From an uncultured Eudoraea sp. (GTDB lineage: Bacteria > Bacteroidota > Bacteroidia > Flavobacteriales > Flavobacteriaceae), in NCBI RefSeq assembly GCF_947258925.1, contig NZ_CAMYKG010000003.1, forward strand, positions 10,551 through 74,550: a stretch of 64,000 nt of DNA. The letters run 5' to 3'. Below are positions 1 through 9,523 of this stretch, piece after piece; the stretch's first letter is position 1, and each line of letters begins with the position of its first letter. Made by a program: the position numbers and the translations under genes. The notes under the pieces were generated by a model. That model searched no databases. It worked only from the letters and a program-made list of their open reading frames with translations, and had not been told where the DNA came from.

Positions 1-351
1 CCTTATAGTGGTGATACCATTTGAGAGATACAGAAAAAGGGTTTCCTCCGTGCGCTCCCGCGTTGTGGGCGGTGAAGGAATATGAGCATGCATTTCAGCG
101 AGACCGGGTAAAGCAAATTTCCCACTACCATTAATTATTGTTTTATAACCTACTTCATTTTCTAAATCGGTTGTAATTTCCTTAATTTTTCCGGAGTCTA
201 TTATCATATGCCTGCCCGAAAGGAGTACCCCGGTCTTTACGTTAATTACGGTGACATTCTTAATTAGTATGGCTGTATCACTTCTTTTATCCAGAGCATT
301 ATTGCATGCAATAAAGGATAGAATAGCAGTTATAATTAGTAACTTTTTCAT
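1..351 (-). CDS. Amidohydrolase family lipoprotein, N-terminal part (runs off the window)
   Basis: The first 117 codons of a metal-dependent amidohydrolase (imidazolonepropionase/dihydroorotase-like superfamily). The ATG at 349-351 begins a lipoprotein signal peptide (Lys-Lys, hydrophobic stretch, then FIACNN with the lipobox Cys at residue 16). A small beta-sandwich follows, with the typical NVTVINVKTG start, and then the HxH metal motif in GLAEMHAHIP, which provides the first two ligands of the TIM-barrel site. The remaining ligands, and so the substrate class, lie outside the window. Related secreted amidohydrolases act on cyclic amides or dipeptides, but the substrate cannot be told from this fragment. 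The family call is firm; the gene is cut by the window edge, not broken. Confidence 0.85.
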   Translation of the reverse strand, partial: MKKLLIITAILSFIACNNALDKRSDTAILIKNVTVINVKTGVLLSGRHMIIDSGKIKEITTDLENEVGYKTIINGSGKFALPGLAEMHAHIPSPPTTRERTEETLFLYLSNGITTIR

Positions 352-653
352 GACTTTATGTTTCAATTAATTTATCTTAACTCAAAAGTGAAAGCAACTC
401 TATGGGGTTATACTGGCTTCTACTTTAATCCAATCTCAACTTTTTGAATCTTTGAAATATTTTCCGGTAGATTTTCGGCTAATAGTACAAGATTGGCAAT
501 TTTCGCTTTTAGAAAGGTAAAAATAATTACGCAATAAGTATTTATTCTAGGTGCCCAAATCGGAAAAATGCTAAGAATAGAAAAGCTGATATAAAATAGT
601 TGGTATTTGATCTGTTTCCGTAGGCTTAAATCTGTTTCGAGATAGACCCACAA
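352..653. other. Gene-poor stretch between the amidohydrolase and the YdeI gene
   Basis: About 300 bases with no convincing gene. The minus-strand frame of the YdeI gene stays open for 77 codons after its TAA stop. The only start available for it is the TTG directly after that stop, and the translation resembles no family I recognise. It has a hydrophobic stretch in the middle (FYISFSILSIFPIW), so a small membrane protein is possible but poorly supported. The promoter of the amidohydrolase gene should lie in the last hundred bases before 351. Confidence 0.4.
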
Positions 654-1223
654 TTAGCGAGATTTAATATTCTTGGCGCAGAGTTCAATGATTTGTTTAA
701 TTCGTTTTGACCTGGTTACATCTTTTTTTGCCTGATTAAGCCAATACAAGTAGCTCTTCTGATGGGTCCGGCTAAACTTTTGATAATTTTCGAAAGCCAC
801 TTCGTTTTGGTCAAAGGCAATTTGGAGATCTTTTGGAATGATGCCATTTTCCACATTATCAAGCGCGTACCACGATCCGTTTTCCTTCGCAATTTCAATT
901 TTTTGCAATCCGCTTTCGTGCATTAAACCCTGTTCAATCAGTTCGCCAATGTATGTTTTATTTAGTTTACTCCAGGCACTTTTAGGATTTCGGGGGCAGA
1001 AATATTGCTTTCTTTTACCATTTCCAAGACTTTTAACTTTACCGTCTATCCAACCATAGCTAAGGGCAACTTTAACAGCATCCTCCCAGCGCATTCCGGG
1101 CATACCCAATTCTACCTTATAGAAAATCAGATAGACTGCAGGATAGGTGCTATGGTTTTTAGATAACCACTTGCGCCACTCGTCATTATTTCTAAAATAC
1201 AATTCCGGTATATCTGTTTCCAT
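654..1223 (-). CDS. YdeI/OmpD-associated family protein
   Basis: A 189-residue cytoplasmic protein of the YdeI/OmpD-associated family (the 'bacteriocin-protection protein' family). Recognisable family segments are the N-terminal LYFRNNDEWRKWLSKNHS, the central WEDAVKVALSYGWIDGKV and the basic motif RKQYFCPRNPKSAWSKLNK. The C-terminal part carries the family's conserved helix around residues 140-180 (FENYQKFSRTHQKSYLYW). The length is normal and the ATG start fits the alignment. Its biochemical role is not established; some relatives are linked to stress or peptide resistance, and I would not claim more. It is transcribed divergently from the ThuA fusion gene, with 115 bases between them. Confidence 0.85.
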   Translation of the reverse strand: METDIPELYFRNNDEWRKWLSKNHSTYPAVYLIFYKVELGMPGMRWEDAVKVALSYGWIDGKVKSLGNGKRKQYFCPRNPKSAWSKLNKTYIGELIEQGLMHESGLQKIEIAKENGSWYALDNVENGIIPKDLQIAFDQNEVAFENYQKFSRTHQKSYLYWLNQAKKDVTRSKRIKQIIELCAKNIKSR

Positions 1224-1338
1224 TGTTATGATTATACTATTTTACCAATATCTCCTAAGTACTTTTTGGATTTAATCGACCACAATAGTTATCTTAGGAG
1301 CCTTACTATTTTATTTCTAACAATACACTTAAAAAATA

Positions 1339-4300
1339 ATGAAATATATTTTTAGTTGGGCAATAGTTTTCTGTTGTCTTTTGAATATTGGATGCGATTC
1401 CAAAAAAAGAGATGGAAATCCGAAAGTATTGGTTTTCTCGAAAACTATGGGTTTTAAGCATGCCTCTATTTCGGTGTCGAGAATAATTTTGAAGTGGACA
1501 CCACTAAAAATGCTGCCATTTTTGAAGAAGATTCTTTAAAACAATACTCAGCTATTATTTTTATGAGTACAACCGGGAATATTTTGGATCACAAGCAAGA
1601 AGCTGGTTTTGAACGTTATATTCAGGCTGGCGGAGGTTTTGTTGGGGTTCATGCGGCTACGGATACAGAATATGACTGGAATTGGTACGGGAAATTAGTA
1701 GGCGCCTATTTTCATAGCCATCCATCAGGCACACCCGAAGCGGATTTTATTATCAAGGATAAGGCCTTTCCGGCTACCAGCTTTATGACAGATAGTATCT
1801 GGCACAGGACAGACGAAATGTACAATTTCAAGAAAATTAACCCCGATATTAATGTTCTGATGACGATTGATGAAACCACCTATGATGGTGGCATTAACGG
1901 TGACTTCCATCCTATGAGTTGGTATCATGAATACGACGGAGGAAGGGCATTTTATACCGCATTGGGACATACCTCGGAGTCGTTTACAGAAGAGCTCTAT
2001 TTGAAACATTTATTGGGAGGAATTCAATACGCAATAGGAGACAATTTAAAATTGGATTTTTCTAAGTCAAGCTCTTTAATTCCACCCGATTTAGATAGGT
2101 TTTCCAAAGTTTCTCTCGTTGGCGGAGCGGAGTTTATGGAACCTACTGAAATGACAATTTTACCAAATAATGATGTGCTAATTGGCCAGCGTAGGGGAGA
2201 GATAATGTATTACAACGCGGACACCAAAGAACTAAATCAGGTCGGATATCTGGATGTATACCATAAATCTCTAAGGAACCCCGATGTCAATGCTGAAGAA
2301 GGACTTATGGGATTACAAAAAGACCCTAATTTTGAGCAAAATAACTGGATTTACATTTATTATGCTCCCACAGGAGATGAGTCTGTAAACAGATTGTCCA
2401 GATTTCAGTTTAAAGATGGGATTTTTAAAAGAGATTCTGAGCAAATTATCCTGGATGTGGCGAGTGACCGTGAGATATGTTGCCATACAGGCGGATCAAT
2501 CGCATTTGGTCCCAAAGGGCTTTTACACTTGTCTACAGGTGATAATTCCACTCCTTTTAATGAAAAAGGTGCTAAGTATGTAAATAGTGGTTTTGCTCCC
2601 CTAAACGATCTCCCCGGAAAACAACCGTACGATGCAAGAAGATCTTCCGGGAATACAAATGATCTTAGAGGCAAAATTTTACGAATTAAAGTAAATGAAG
2701 ACGGTTCTTATGATATACCAGAGGGGAATCTATTTCCGGTTGGAACAGCAAAAACAAGACCAGAGATTTATACTATGGGTCATCGAAATCCTTACAGAAT
2801 ATCCGTCGATCCGAAAAATGGATATGTTTATTGGGGTGATGTAGGACCAGATGCGAGGGAGGATAGTCTTCAGACCAGAGGACCAAGAGGTTATGATGAA
2901 ATGAACCAGGCAAGGGAAGCCGGTAATTTTGGTTGGCCACTTTTTATCGCTGATAATAAGTCCTATTTCTCATACAACTATGAAACCGGGCTGAGCGGAG
3001 AGCTATTTGATCCCGAAAAACCATTGAATAATTCAAAAAACAACACGGGTCTGAATGAACTCCCAAAGGCTATGCCGGCATATGTATATTATCCTTACGT
3101 CTCGTCTTCGGACTTTCCTCAGGTAGGCACCGGAGGTAGAAATGCCATGGCCGGTCCGGTATATTACACTGATCTTTATGATGGTCCCAATACATTGCCC
3201 GAATATTATCATGGAAAATTATTGGTCTATGATTGGATGCGTGGTTGGATGAAAGCGGTTAGTTTTTTTGAAGATGGAACTTTTAACAAAATGGAACCTT
3301 TTGCTTCTGGAATCGAGGTTAATAGTTTAATTGATATGGAAGTAGGGGCAGATGGCAGGGTTTACCTTTTGGAATACGGTAGTGGCTGGTATTCCAGAAA
3401 CGATGATTCCGGGTTGAGTTATATTGAATATAATGGCGGAAACAGACCTCCCGTTATAGATCATTTAATCGTGGACAAAACTTCTGGTAGTTTGCCACTA
3501 AGTATAAAGGCTGAGGTAACAGCAATTGACCGCGAGAAGGATGATATTCAGTATATATGGGACCTGGGAGATGGCACTACAATGGAAACAGCAGAGGCAT
3601 CTATTGATTATATTTATGATAAGGAAGGAGAATACAGAATTTCTGTTGAAGTAAAGGATGATAAAAATGCCGTTGCCACAAGTGATGTTGTTACTGTTGT
3701 AGCCGGTAATTCAAGGCCATTGGTAACTATAGATCTAAGTGGTGGGAATTCCTCATTCTTCATGCCCGGAGTGCCAGTGAATTATAGCGTTTCCGTTACT
3801 GATCCGGATAATGATGAGCAAATTGACGATAAAAATGTATTTGTTTCGGTAGATTATATGGAAGGAATGGACCAGGTAAATCTTTCAATGGGCCACCAGG
3901 AAGTTTCTGCTTCGGTCACTGGTAAAGCCCTAGCCATGTCAATGGATTGTAAGACTTGTCATAAGGAAAATGAATCATCTATCGGACCGACCTATTTAGA
4001 GATTGCTGAAAAATACCAGGACGATAAAAATGCAATTAGTTACTTACAAAAGAAAATAAAATCCGGAGGTAATGGTGTTTGGGGTGAAGTGACTATGCCT
4101 GCTCATCCAAATATTACAAATGTGGAGTCCAGGCAAATTGCAATGTACATCAGATCCTTGAAGGAAACGAGTGCTGAAAAGAAATCACTTCCTGCCAAGG
4201 GTACGATAATACCAGAACCTAAAAAAGATGCCAACATTTTTGTACTTACAGCCAGTTATACTGATGCCGGAAAAGGAGGAGCCAAGCCCCTTACGGGTAT

Positions 4301-4727
4301 GCAAAAGGTTTTCCTAAGGAGTAGTACGGTTTTATTTTCAGATAAAACAAAAAATGATGGATTTACACCTATTTCATTTGGTGGAATGGATTTACTTTTA
4401 ATGCCCTCAAAAGCGGGTTGGTTTATGCTGGAAAATATTGATTTATCCGGGGTAAAAGCTGCCTACATTACAACTGGGTGGCAGGAACCACCTCTAGCCG
4501 GAATTGACTTTGAGATGCGCTTAAATGCCCCTGATGGAAAATTGGTAGGTAAGGGCAGTATGCCTAAACCAGTCAAAGGGCAACCAGGCGGTATGATAGC
4601 TATTAAGCTTTTTGAGGATTTGAGTGTCAAAGCTGATGAATTGTATTTCGTACATAGTCCTAAAGAAGGGGAAGAAAGAGGTCCGGGAGTAGTTGCAGCA
4701 ATGAATGTGCGATTTGGCAGTAAATAA
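1339..4727 (+). pseudogene. ThuA / PQQ-type sugar dehydrogenase / PKD / cytochrome c fusion, frameshifted near the N-terminus
   Basis: A secreted multidomain protein broken in its first domain. Reading starts at 1339 with a lipoprotein signal (LLNIGCDSKK) and the ThuA beginning VLVFSKTMGFKHASI, then leaves frame. The rest continues in another frame with GVENNFEVDTTKNAA from about 1473 to 4727. ThuA relatives have some ten more residues between these segments, so a small deletion that is not a multiple of three is likely. Domains in the long frame, numbered from the GTG at 1494: ThuA to about 185, a six-bladed glucose/sorbosone dehydrogenase propeller at about 195-640, PKD (YIWDLGDGT) at about 650-740, cytochrome c with heme motif CKTCH at 819-823 and a TMPAHP Met ligand, and a C-terminal CBM6-like domain. 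Such fusions probably oxidise sugars outside the cytoplasm. The gene is either inactivated or carries a sequencing error. Confidence 0.8.
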
Positions 4728-4752
4728 GAATCTGTGATTTTGGGAAACAACT

Positions 4753-4787
4753 CGGAGTTAAGGGTATACTTAAAACCAGTAACTCCG
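4753..4787. terminator. Weak hairpin between convergent genes
   Basis: CGGAGTTA and TAACTCCG form an 8-bp stem with a 19-base loop in the 91-base gap between the convergent ThuA fusion and M1 peptidase genes. There is no T-run on either side, so terminator function rests on position only. Confidence 0.3.
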
Positions 4788-4818
4788 AATTTCTGAAAAT
4801 TATTGATGGCTGCAATAG

Positions 4819-6462
4819 TTAGTCCGAGAGGTTTTTTACTTGAATATAAAAATTTTGATCAAAACGCACTTCTATTGGATCCTTTGTTTCAAAGGTCTCT
4901 GTTTTCCAGTCAACCCGGGGAAATAACCATCTTTCTGCATTGTTGACAAAGATACGCACCGGCATATCGAAATCTTTAACTACATTCTTGTATCTATACT
5001 TAAGGGTTCCTTTGTTAAGGCTATATTCTAAAACAGGAATTTGTGTAGTACGCAAATATTGGTTGAAAAAAGCAGTTAGATCTATTTCGGTTTTTTCGCT
5101 AAGGTAGTTTTCAATTTGTTCTGTAGTGACCGTTTGATGATAGAATTTTTCATTTAAGCCACGCAATATTTGCCGCCATTTCTCATCATCCTCCAAGAGT
5201 TGCCTAAGTGTATGCAGCATGTTCGCACCTTTGTAATACATATCACTGGATCCTTCATAATTAACGTCATATATCCCAATAATAGGTCGGTCGTTGCGTA
5301 TTCTTCTTCTGGTCCCGATGACATATTCAGCTGAGGCTTGCGGACCATAATAATAATCCAGATAAAGGTTTTCGGAATACGCAGTAAAACTTTCATGAAT
5401 CCACATATCAGCAATATCTTTATAGGTAATATTATTGGCAAACCATTCATGGCCGGATTCATGAATTATTATGAAATCAAATTTTAAACCCCAGCCACTA
5501 CCAGATAGGTCAGTACCCAAATACCCGTTTTGATACTTATTTCCATAAGTTACTGAACTCTGATGTTCCATTCCCAAATAGGGTACTTCCACTAACTTAA
5601 ATCCATCCTCATAGAACGGATAAGGACCAAACCAGTGTTCAAATGCTTCCATCATCATTTTGGCCTGTTTAAACTGATTTTTAGCTTTCTCTAGATTCCC
5701 CCTTAGGACATAATAATCCATTTTAAGCGGACCTTTCTCGCCCTGATAAGTTTCACCGAAAGAGACATAATCTCCAATATTTACATTTACCCCATAATTA
5801 TTAATAGGATTCGCCACGAACCAATGAAAAGTTTTGGAACTTCCATGTTCTTCTATAGTTCTTAATTGACCATTGGAGATATTCATTAAGTTCTTGGGCA
5901 CTGTAACACTTATGGCCATGCTATCCACTTCATCATACATATGGTCCTTATTAGGCCACCAAACGCTGGCTCCTAATCCCTGGCAGGAAGTAGCAATAAA
6001 AGGGTTGCCATTTTGGTCTTTTTGCCAGGAAAAACCGCCGTCCCAGGGTGGATTTATTGCTTCCTTCGGATATCCCGAATAGGTAATGATTAATTCATTG
6101 TATTCCCCTTTTTTTTGGGGTTTTAAAAGCGTAACCCGATGTGCACTGCCAATAGATTTAAAAATAAGGTCGTCCCCATCCTGAGTTATTTTTGTTATCT
6201 CCAGCGGTGCTTGCAAGTCAATTTGAAGTACCTGATTTTCATTTAATACCCTGTATCTTATCGTATTACTTCCTGAAATATATTTCTCATCCGGATTTAC
6301 TTCAATTTGGAGATCGTAATAATTCAGATCCCACCATACTCTTTCCGGATTAATACTTCCCCTAAGACTGTCCTGTTCTGTGAAGACAGGGTGCTGCCCA
6401 AAAACAGGAATCACCATGCATAGGAATAAGGTGTTGAGAGAACGTCTAATCATACATTTCAA
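4819..6462 (-). CDS. Secreted M1-family zinc metallopeptidase (aminopeptidase N-like)
   Basis: A 547-residue exported gluzincin peptidase. A signal peptide ends near GQHPVF (about residue 23). The N-terminal half is the M1 beta-saddle domain. The catalytic domain carries HESGH at 334-338 and the third zinc ligand Glu357 in WIHESF, giving the exact HEXXH-X18-E spacing. The exopeptidase loop reads LGMEHQSS where classical aminopeptidases have GAMEN, so the Asn is replaced by His. The protein ends shortly after the catalytic helical domain and lacks the large C-terminal domain of PepN. It probably removes N-terminal residues from peptides in the periplasm or outside. It is followed downstream by a convergent gene and preceded by a 157-base gap. 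Confidence 0.9.
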   Translation of the reverse strand: MKCMIRRSLNTLFLCMVIPVFGQHPVFTEQDSLRGSINPERVWWDLNYYDLQIEVNPDEKYISGSNTIRYRVLNENQVLQIDLQAPLEITKITQDGDDLIFKSIGSAHRVTLLKPQKKGEYNELIITYSGYPKEAINPPWDGGFSWQKDQNGNPFIATSCQGLGASVWWPNKDHMYDEVDSMAISVTVPKNLMNISNGQLRTIEEHGSSKTFHWFVANPINNYGVNVNIGDYVSFGETYQGEKGPLKMDYYVLRGNLEKAKNQFKQAKMMMEAFEHWFGPYPFYEDGFKLVEVPYLGMEHQSSVTYGNKYQNGYLGTDLSGSGWGLKFDFIIIHESGHEWFANNITYKDIADMWIHESFTAYSENLYLDYYYGPQASAEYVIGTRRRIRNDRPIIGIYDVNYEGSSDMYYKGANMLHTLRQLLEDDEKWRQILRGLNEKFYHQTVTTEQIENYLSEKTEIDLTAFFNQYLRTTQIPVLEYSLNKGTLKYRYKNVVKDFDMPVRIFVNNAERWLFPRVDWKTETFETKDPIEVRFDQNFYIQVKNLSD

Positions 6463-6619
6463 ATTGTCCGTAATATTTATTTTCCGGGATATTTCTTTTT
6501 AGCACTTTTGATTTCGATTCTATTTGTCGCTGATTTTCTTTCTCTTAGATGTGAATAATAAAAAGTAATTTACGGAATAAAGAAGCGATCGCTGTTGACC
6601 TACAACAAGAACTCAAATA

Positions 6620-7936
6620 TTATAAGTCATTTTCTAACAGAAAAGCATAATCACTAGCTCTAAGAATAGATACAAAATCATCTGTGTTTAAAAGTTCATA
6701 TACAGCTTTTTCCTTATCCTCTGCATTATTGTAATACGATTTGGAAATCATATATCCTACAGCGTATCCCAGATCATGGGGCCTGTCATCAATGGATCCT
6801 CCATTATATAGCCACTGGGAATTGTCTTCAGTTAATAGATCATTTTGAAGGTCCATCATTATTTTTTCTTGATTAGCCTCATTACTAAGATACATAAGAT
6901 TGGAATTCTTTAGTTGGACTCCTGAACACAATTCGACCAGAAAATCACAAACACCTTCTCCTATGACCTGCGCAAGGACTGTTTCGCCCAGTTCTGTATC
7001 CTGATAATTTTGCTGAAAATGCATTAATTCATGAATTGTGAGCCCTGGAAGATCTGAGACCTTCATTATTGATTCTTTTTGCCAATTGGTCAATCCTTTG
7101 GTAGGCATTGAATCTGATTTGCCATACATATCACCTCCAACAAACATTCCCATTTCAGTCGCTGTTCCACCAGAGTTCAAAATCCCCGGTACTACATAAA
7201 CTTTAGGAAAGATTGCCTTGGGATAAATACTTTTGAACTTGCGCATCCATTGCGCGGTTTTGGTTTTGATTGTATTGATACTATCCGGGTTGAACTGATT
7301 TTTTAAGTAGCGGTAATAGTCAGGAGATGCGTTGATCATCTGCCCGTACATAGTGTTCAAATTAATATATCGTACTGCATAAAAGTCCCTTAATTCCCGT
7401 GGACCGGTAAAAATAAATTCTTTAAATATTTCTTTGGCATTAGCCGTATCTTTTAGAGCCCGTTCAAAAAAGTCCCAAAAATGATCCATAGAACTCATTT
7501 CCATACTATAATGTGAAACCTCCTTCTGCTGCAGTTCTATGGAGTCCAATCGTACTTGCAGGCCTCGCCATAAGGGTGTATCCCTGTTGTAATTTAAACC
7601 ATGCAATTTGGAAATTATCTTAGAATTGGCCATTCCGTTATCTATTGCCTTATGCAATAAAGAAGCCACAGAATCTGACTTTCCTGCTTGTGCATATAGG
7701 GCGGCTGCCTCCACATATAATTCTGAAGAATTTAAATCCCTGTTGGCGTCAACAATTTTATTGGCAAAAGAAGTGTAGGCCTTTGTTCTGCTTACCCGCT
7801 CATAATCTGCATAGAGCACGTTAATATCGGGTAGATAAAGGTCTGCAATCGCCTCTTTTTCCTGCTTGCACGAATTAAAAGAAGCAATCAGGATCATAAG
7901 GATACTAAGGAATAGCAGTAGGTTTTTTCTATTCAT
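6620..7936 (-). CDS. DUF2268-type putative zinc-dependent protease, lipoprotein
   Basis: A 438-residue lipoprotein: the signal peptide ends at SFNSCKQE, with the lipobox Cys at about residue 23. Residues 40-140 are helical and resemble tetratricopeptide-like repeats (ELYVEAAALYAQAGKSDSV). The C-terminal half is a predicted zincin with HELMH at 302-306 (TIHELMHFQQNY) and a downstream GEGVCDFLVEL, where the Glu residues are candidates for the third ligand. This arrangement matches the DUF2268 (putative Zn-dependent protease) family. The substrate is unknown. It lies 8 bases downstream of the M28 peptidase gene, so the two are very probably cotranscribed and may share a role in extracellular peptide breakdown. 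Confidence 0.75.
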   Translation of the reverse strand: MNRKNLLLFLSILMILIASFNSCKQEKEAIADLYLPDINVLYADYERVSRTKAYTSFANKIVDANRDLNSSELYVEAAALYAQAGKSDSVASLLHKAIDNGMANSKIISKLHGLNYNRDTPLWRGLQVRLDSIELQQKEVSHYSMEMSSMDHFWDFFERALKDTANAKEIFKEFIFTGPRELRDFYAVRYINLNTMYGQMINASPDYYRYLKNQFNPDSINTIKTKTAQWMRKFKSIYPKAIFPKVYVVPGILNSGGTATEMGMFVGGDMYGKSDSMPTKGLTNWQKESIMKVSDLPGLTIHELMHFQQNYQDTELGETVLAQVIGEGVCDFLVELCSGVQLKNSNLMYLSNEANQEKIMMDLQNDLLTEDNSQWLYNGGSIDDRPHDLGYAVGYMISKSYYNNAEDKEKAVYELLNTDDFVSILRASDYAFLLENDL

Positions 7937-7944
7937 AGGCTTTG

Positions 7945-9279
7945 TTATTCTCTAAAGATCCCAGTGGGAAATACTATAATGCTCTCATGACCATTCGCTC
8001 CTACGGCCGCAACACCAAAAAAAGAATTATCTATCACTATGCCTTTCAGGGTAAATGAATCTGTATCACCAACATAACGACTGTGGTCCCAAGTAGGCGA
8101 TGTGGTATCGCGCCAGTAAATTTTGTACCCAACAGCTCCTTTGGACTTGTTCCATTTTAATTTAGCCGAGGCTTCTACAATACCACCTATTTCTACATTT
8201 TCAGGGGAAGGTGGTGCAGAGGCAATTGACGCTAAATTTATAGCATTTACTGCAGTTAGTTTCTTTGCGTACTCGAAATTGACATGTTCCAAGACATCAC
8301 CATAAGCTATACCATTTTCCATTCTGATATCCTGATGTTGTTGTGTGTAATTTTCATGGGCTTCCATTATCCGAATACCTGCAAAACCGGCGTCATTAAA
8401 TGGTCTGTGATGCCCGCCTCTACCAAAACGATCCAATCGGTAAATTAGTATGGGATTCATTTCCGGCATATATGTTTTCGTGGTCGTGTATATATATCGC
8501 GCCAATTGTCTGGAAATACCATCTACTTCTCCACCATAGAATCTTCTTGATTTGCGCTGCTGTTCAGTTTCCGTAGGAGGCACAGGTTCAGAAAAAATTC
8601 GAAAATCTCTATTGCTTATAACACCATCAACACCCTTAATATTGCCAATCATATCGTTATTCATAATCCCGATAATTTCCCATCCCTTTTCCTTGGCATA
8701 AGCGGCAAGACCTTTACCTCCAAATAATCCTTGTTCTTCCCCGGATAATCCTACGTAGATAATACTACTTTCAAAATTGTATTTGCTTAGTATTCGGGCA
8801 GCTTCAATAGTGCCTGCCATTCCACTGGCATTGTCATTGGCCCCGGGAGAGTCAGATGTAAAATCAGTGGGGTCACTAACCCTTGAATCTATATCCCCAC
8901 TCATTATTATAAACCTATTCGGGTATTTACTGCCTCGCTGGATGGCAACTACATTCACAACCCAAACATCATGAACAATACGTTGGTTTTCGCCTTCTTT
9001 GACCAAATCTTTTTGGTAAAACACCTCCAGGCAGTTATTGCAGTCATCGCTAATTTTTTCAAATTCACTTTTTATCCAGCGTCTGGCTGCTCCAATTCCC
9101 CTTGTTGCTGAAGTCGTATCACTCAAAGTATGTCTGGTACCAAAGTTTGTGAGTGTTGTCACATCATTTCTTAAACGTTCCGATGAAACATTTTCAATGA
9201 TTTCATATAAACGGGAATCACTTTGTGAAAAAGTAATTGCAGAAAAGACAAATAGTAGCAGCGTAGTATATTTTTTCAT
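7945..9279 (-). CDS. Secreted M28-family peptidase with C-terminal fibronectin III domain
   Basis: A 444-residue exported aminopeptidase-like enzyme with a signal peptide (LLLFVFSAITFSQ). The M28 zinc motifs are visible: the Asp of MSGDIDSR, the bridging Asp in GANDNASGMAGTIEAARIL, the catalytic and ligand Glu pair in SGEEQGLFGGKG, an Asp in MNNDMIGN, and a late His in the YTQQHQD region. Residues of about 355-440 form a fibronectin type III-like domain (AKLKWNKSKGAVGYKIYW), common in secreted flavobacterial peptidases. The gene is first in a two-gene unit with the DUF2268 protease. A 244-base gap upstream holds its promoter, but no clear TANNTTTG was found. Confidence 0.9.
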   Translation of the reverse strand: MKKYTTLLLFVFSAITFSQSDSRLYEIIENVSSERLRNDVTTLTNFGTRHTLSDTTSATRGIGAARRWIKSEFEKISDDCNNCLEVFYQKDLVKEGENQRIVHDVWVVNVVAIQRGSKYPNRFIIMSGDIDSRVSDPTDFTSDSPGANDNASGMAGTIEAARILSKYNFESSIIYVGLSGEEQGLFGGKGLAAYAKEKGWEIIGIMNNDMIGNIKGVDGVISNRDFRIFSEPVPPTETEQQRKSRRFYGGEVDGISRQLARYIYTTTKTYMPEMNPILIYRLDRFGRGGHHRPFNDAGFAGIRIMEAHENYTQQHQDIRMENGIAYGDVLEHVNFEYAKKLTAVNAINLASIASAPPSPENVEIGGIVEASAKLKWNKSKGAVGYKIYWRDTTSPTWDHSRYVGDTDSFTLKGIVIDNSFFGVAAVGANGHESIIVFPTGIFRE

Positions 9280-9474
9280 TACTTGTAAAATTTAAAAAGG
9301 ATTAGTTTTCAATTAATTCGTCTAAAATACGACCGGGAACAAAACTTCTTCACAAAATCGCCAATTTAAAATTGTTAAATCGGAAATTCAACCGGACAAG
9401 ATATTTTTGTTACTTAGGTATAATCATACAAGGAATAAAATAGAAACAAAATTTAGTATTAATACGAGGTGGCT

Positions 9475-9500
9475 TAATTTGCTCAATACAAAGCAAATTA
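9475..9500 (-). terminator. Hairpin just after the otsAB stop
   Basis: TAATTTGCT and AGCAAATTA form a perfect 9-bp stem around an 8-base loop, 24 bases past the otsAB stop codon. No T-run follows on the minus strand, so it is a weak terminator or an mRNA 3' end stabiliser at best. Confidence 0.35.
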
Positions 9501-9523
9501 TAACTAAAAAAGACTGATCTTCT

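Noticed and set aside
420-653. 77-codon open frame after the YdeI stop
   Set aside because: It is the same frame as the YdeI gene continued past its stop. The only start is TTG and there is no recognised family, so a gene is not supported.
838-1059. Plus-strand open frame over the YdeI gene
   Set aside because: Antisense shadow of a well-supported gene; low-complexity Ser/Leu/Phe translation.
1252-1300. CTCCTAAG ... CTTAGGAG inverted repeat upstream of the ThuA fusion
   Set aside because: Only 8 bp per arm with 33 bases between; likely chance, though a bound dimer cannot be excluded.
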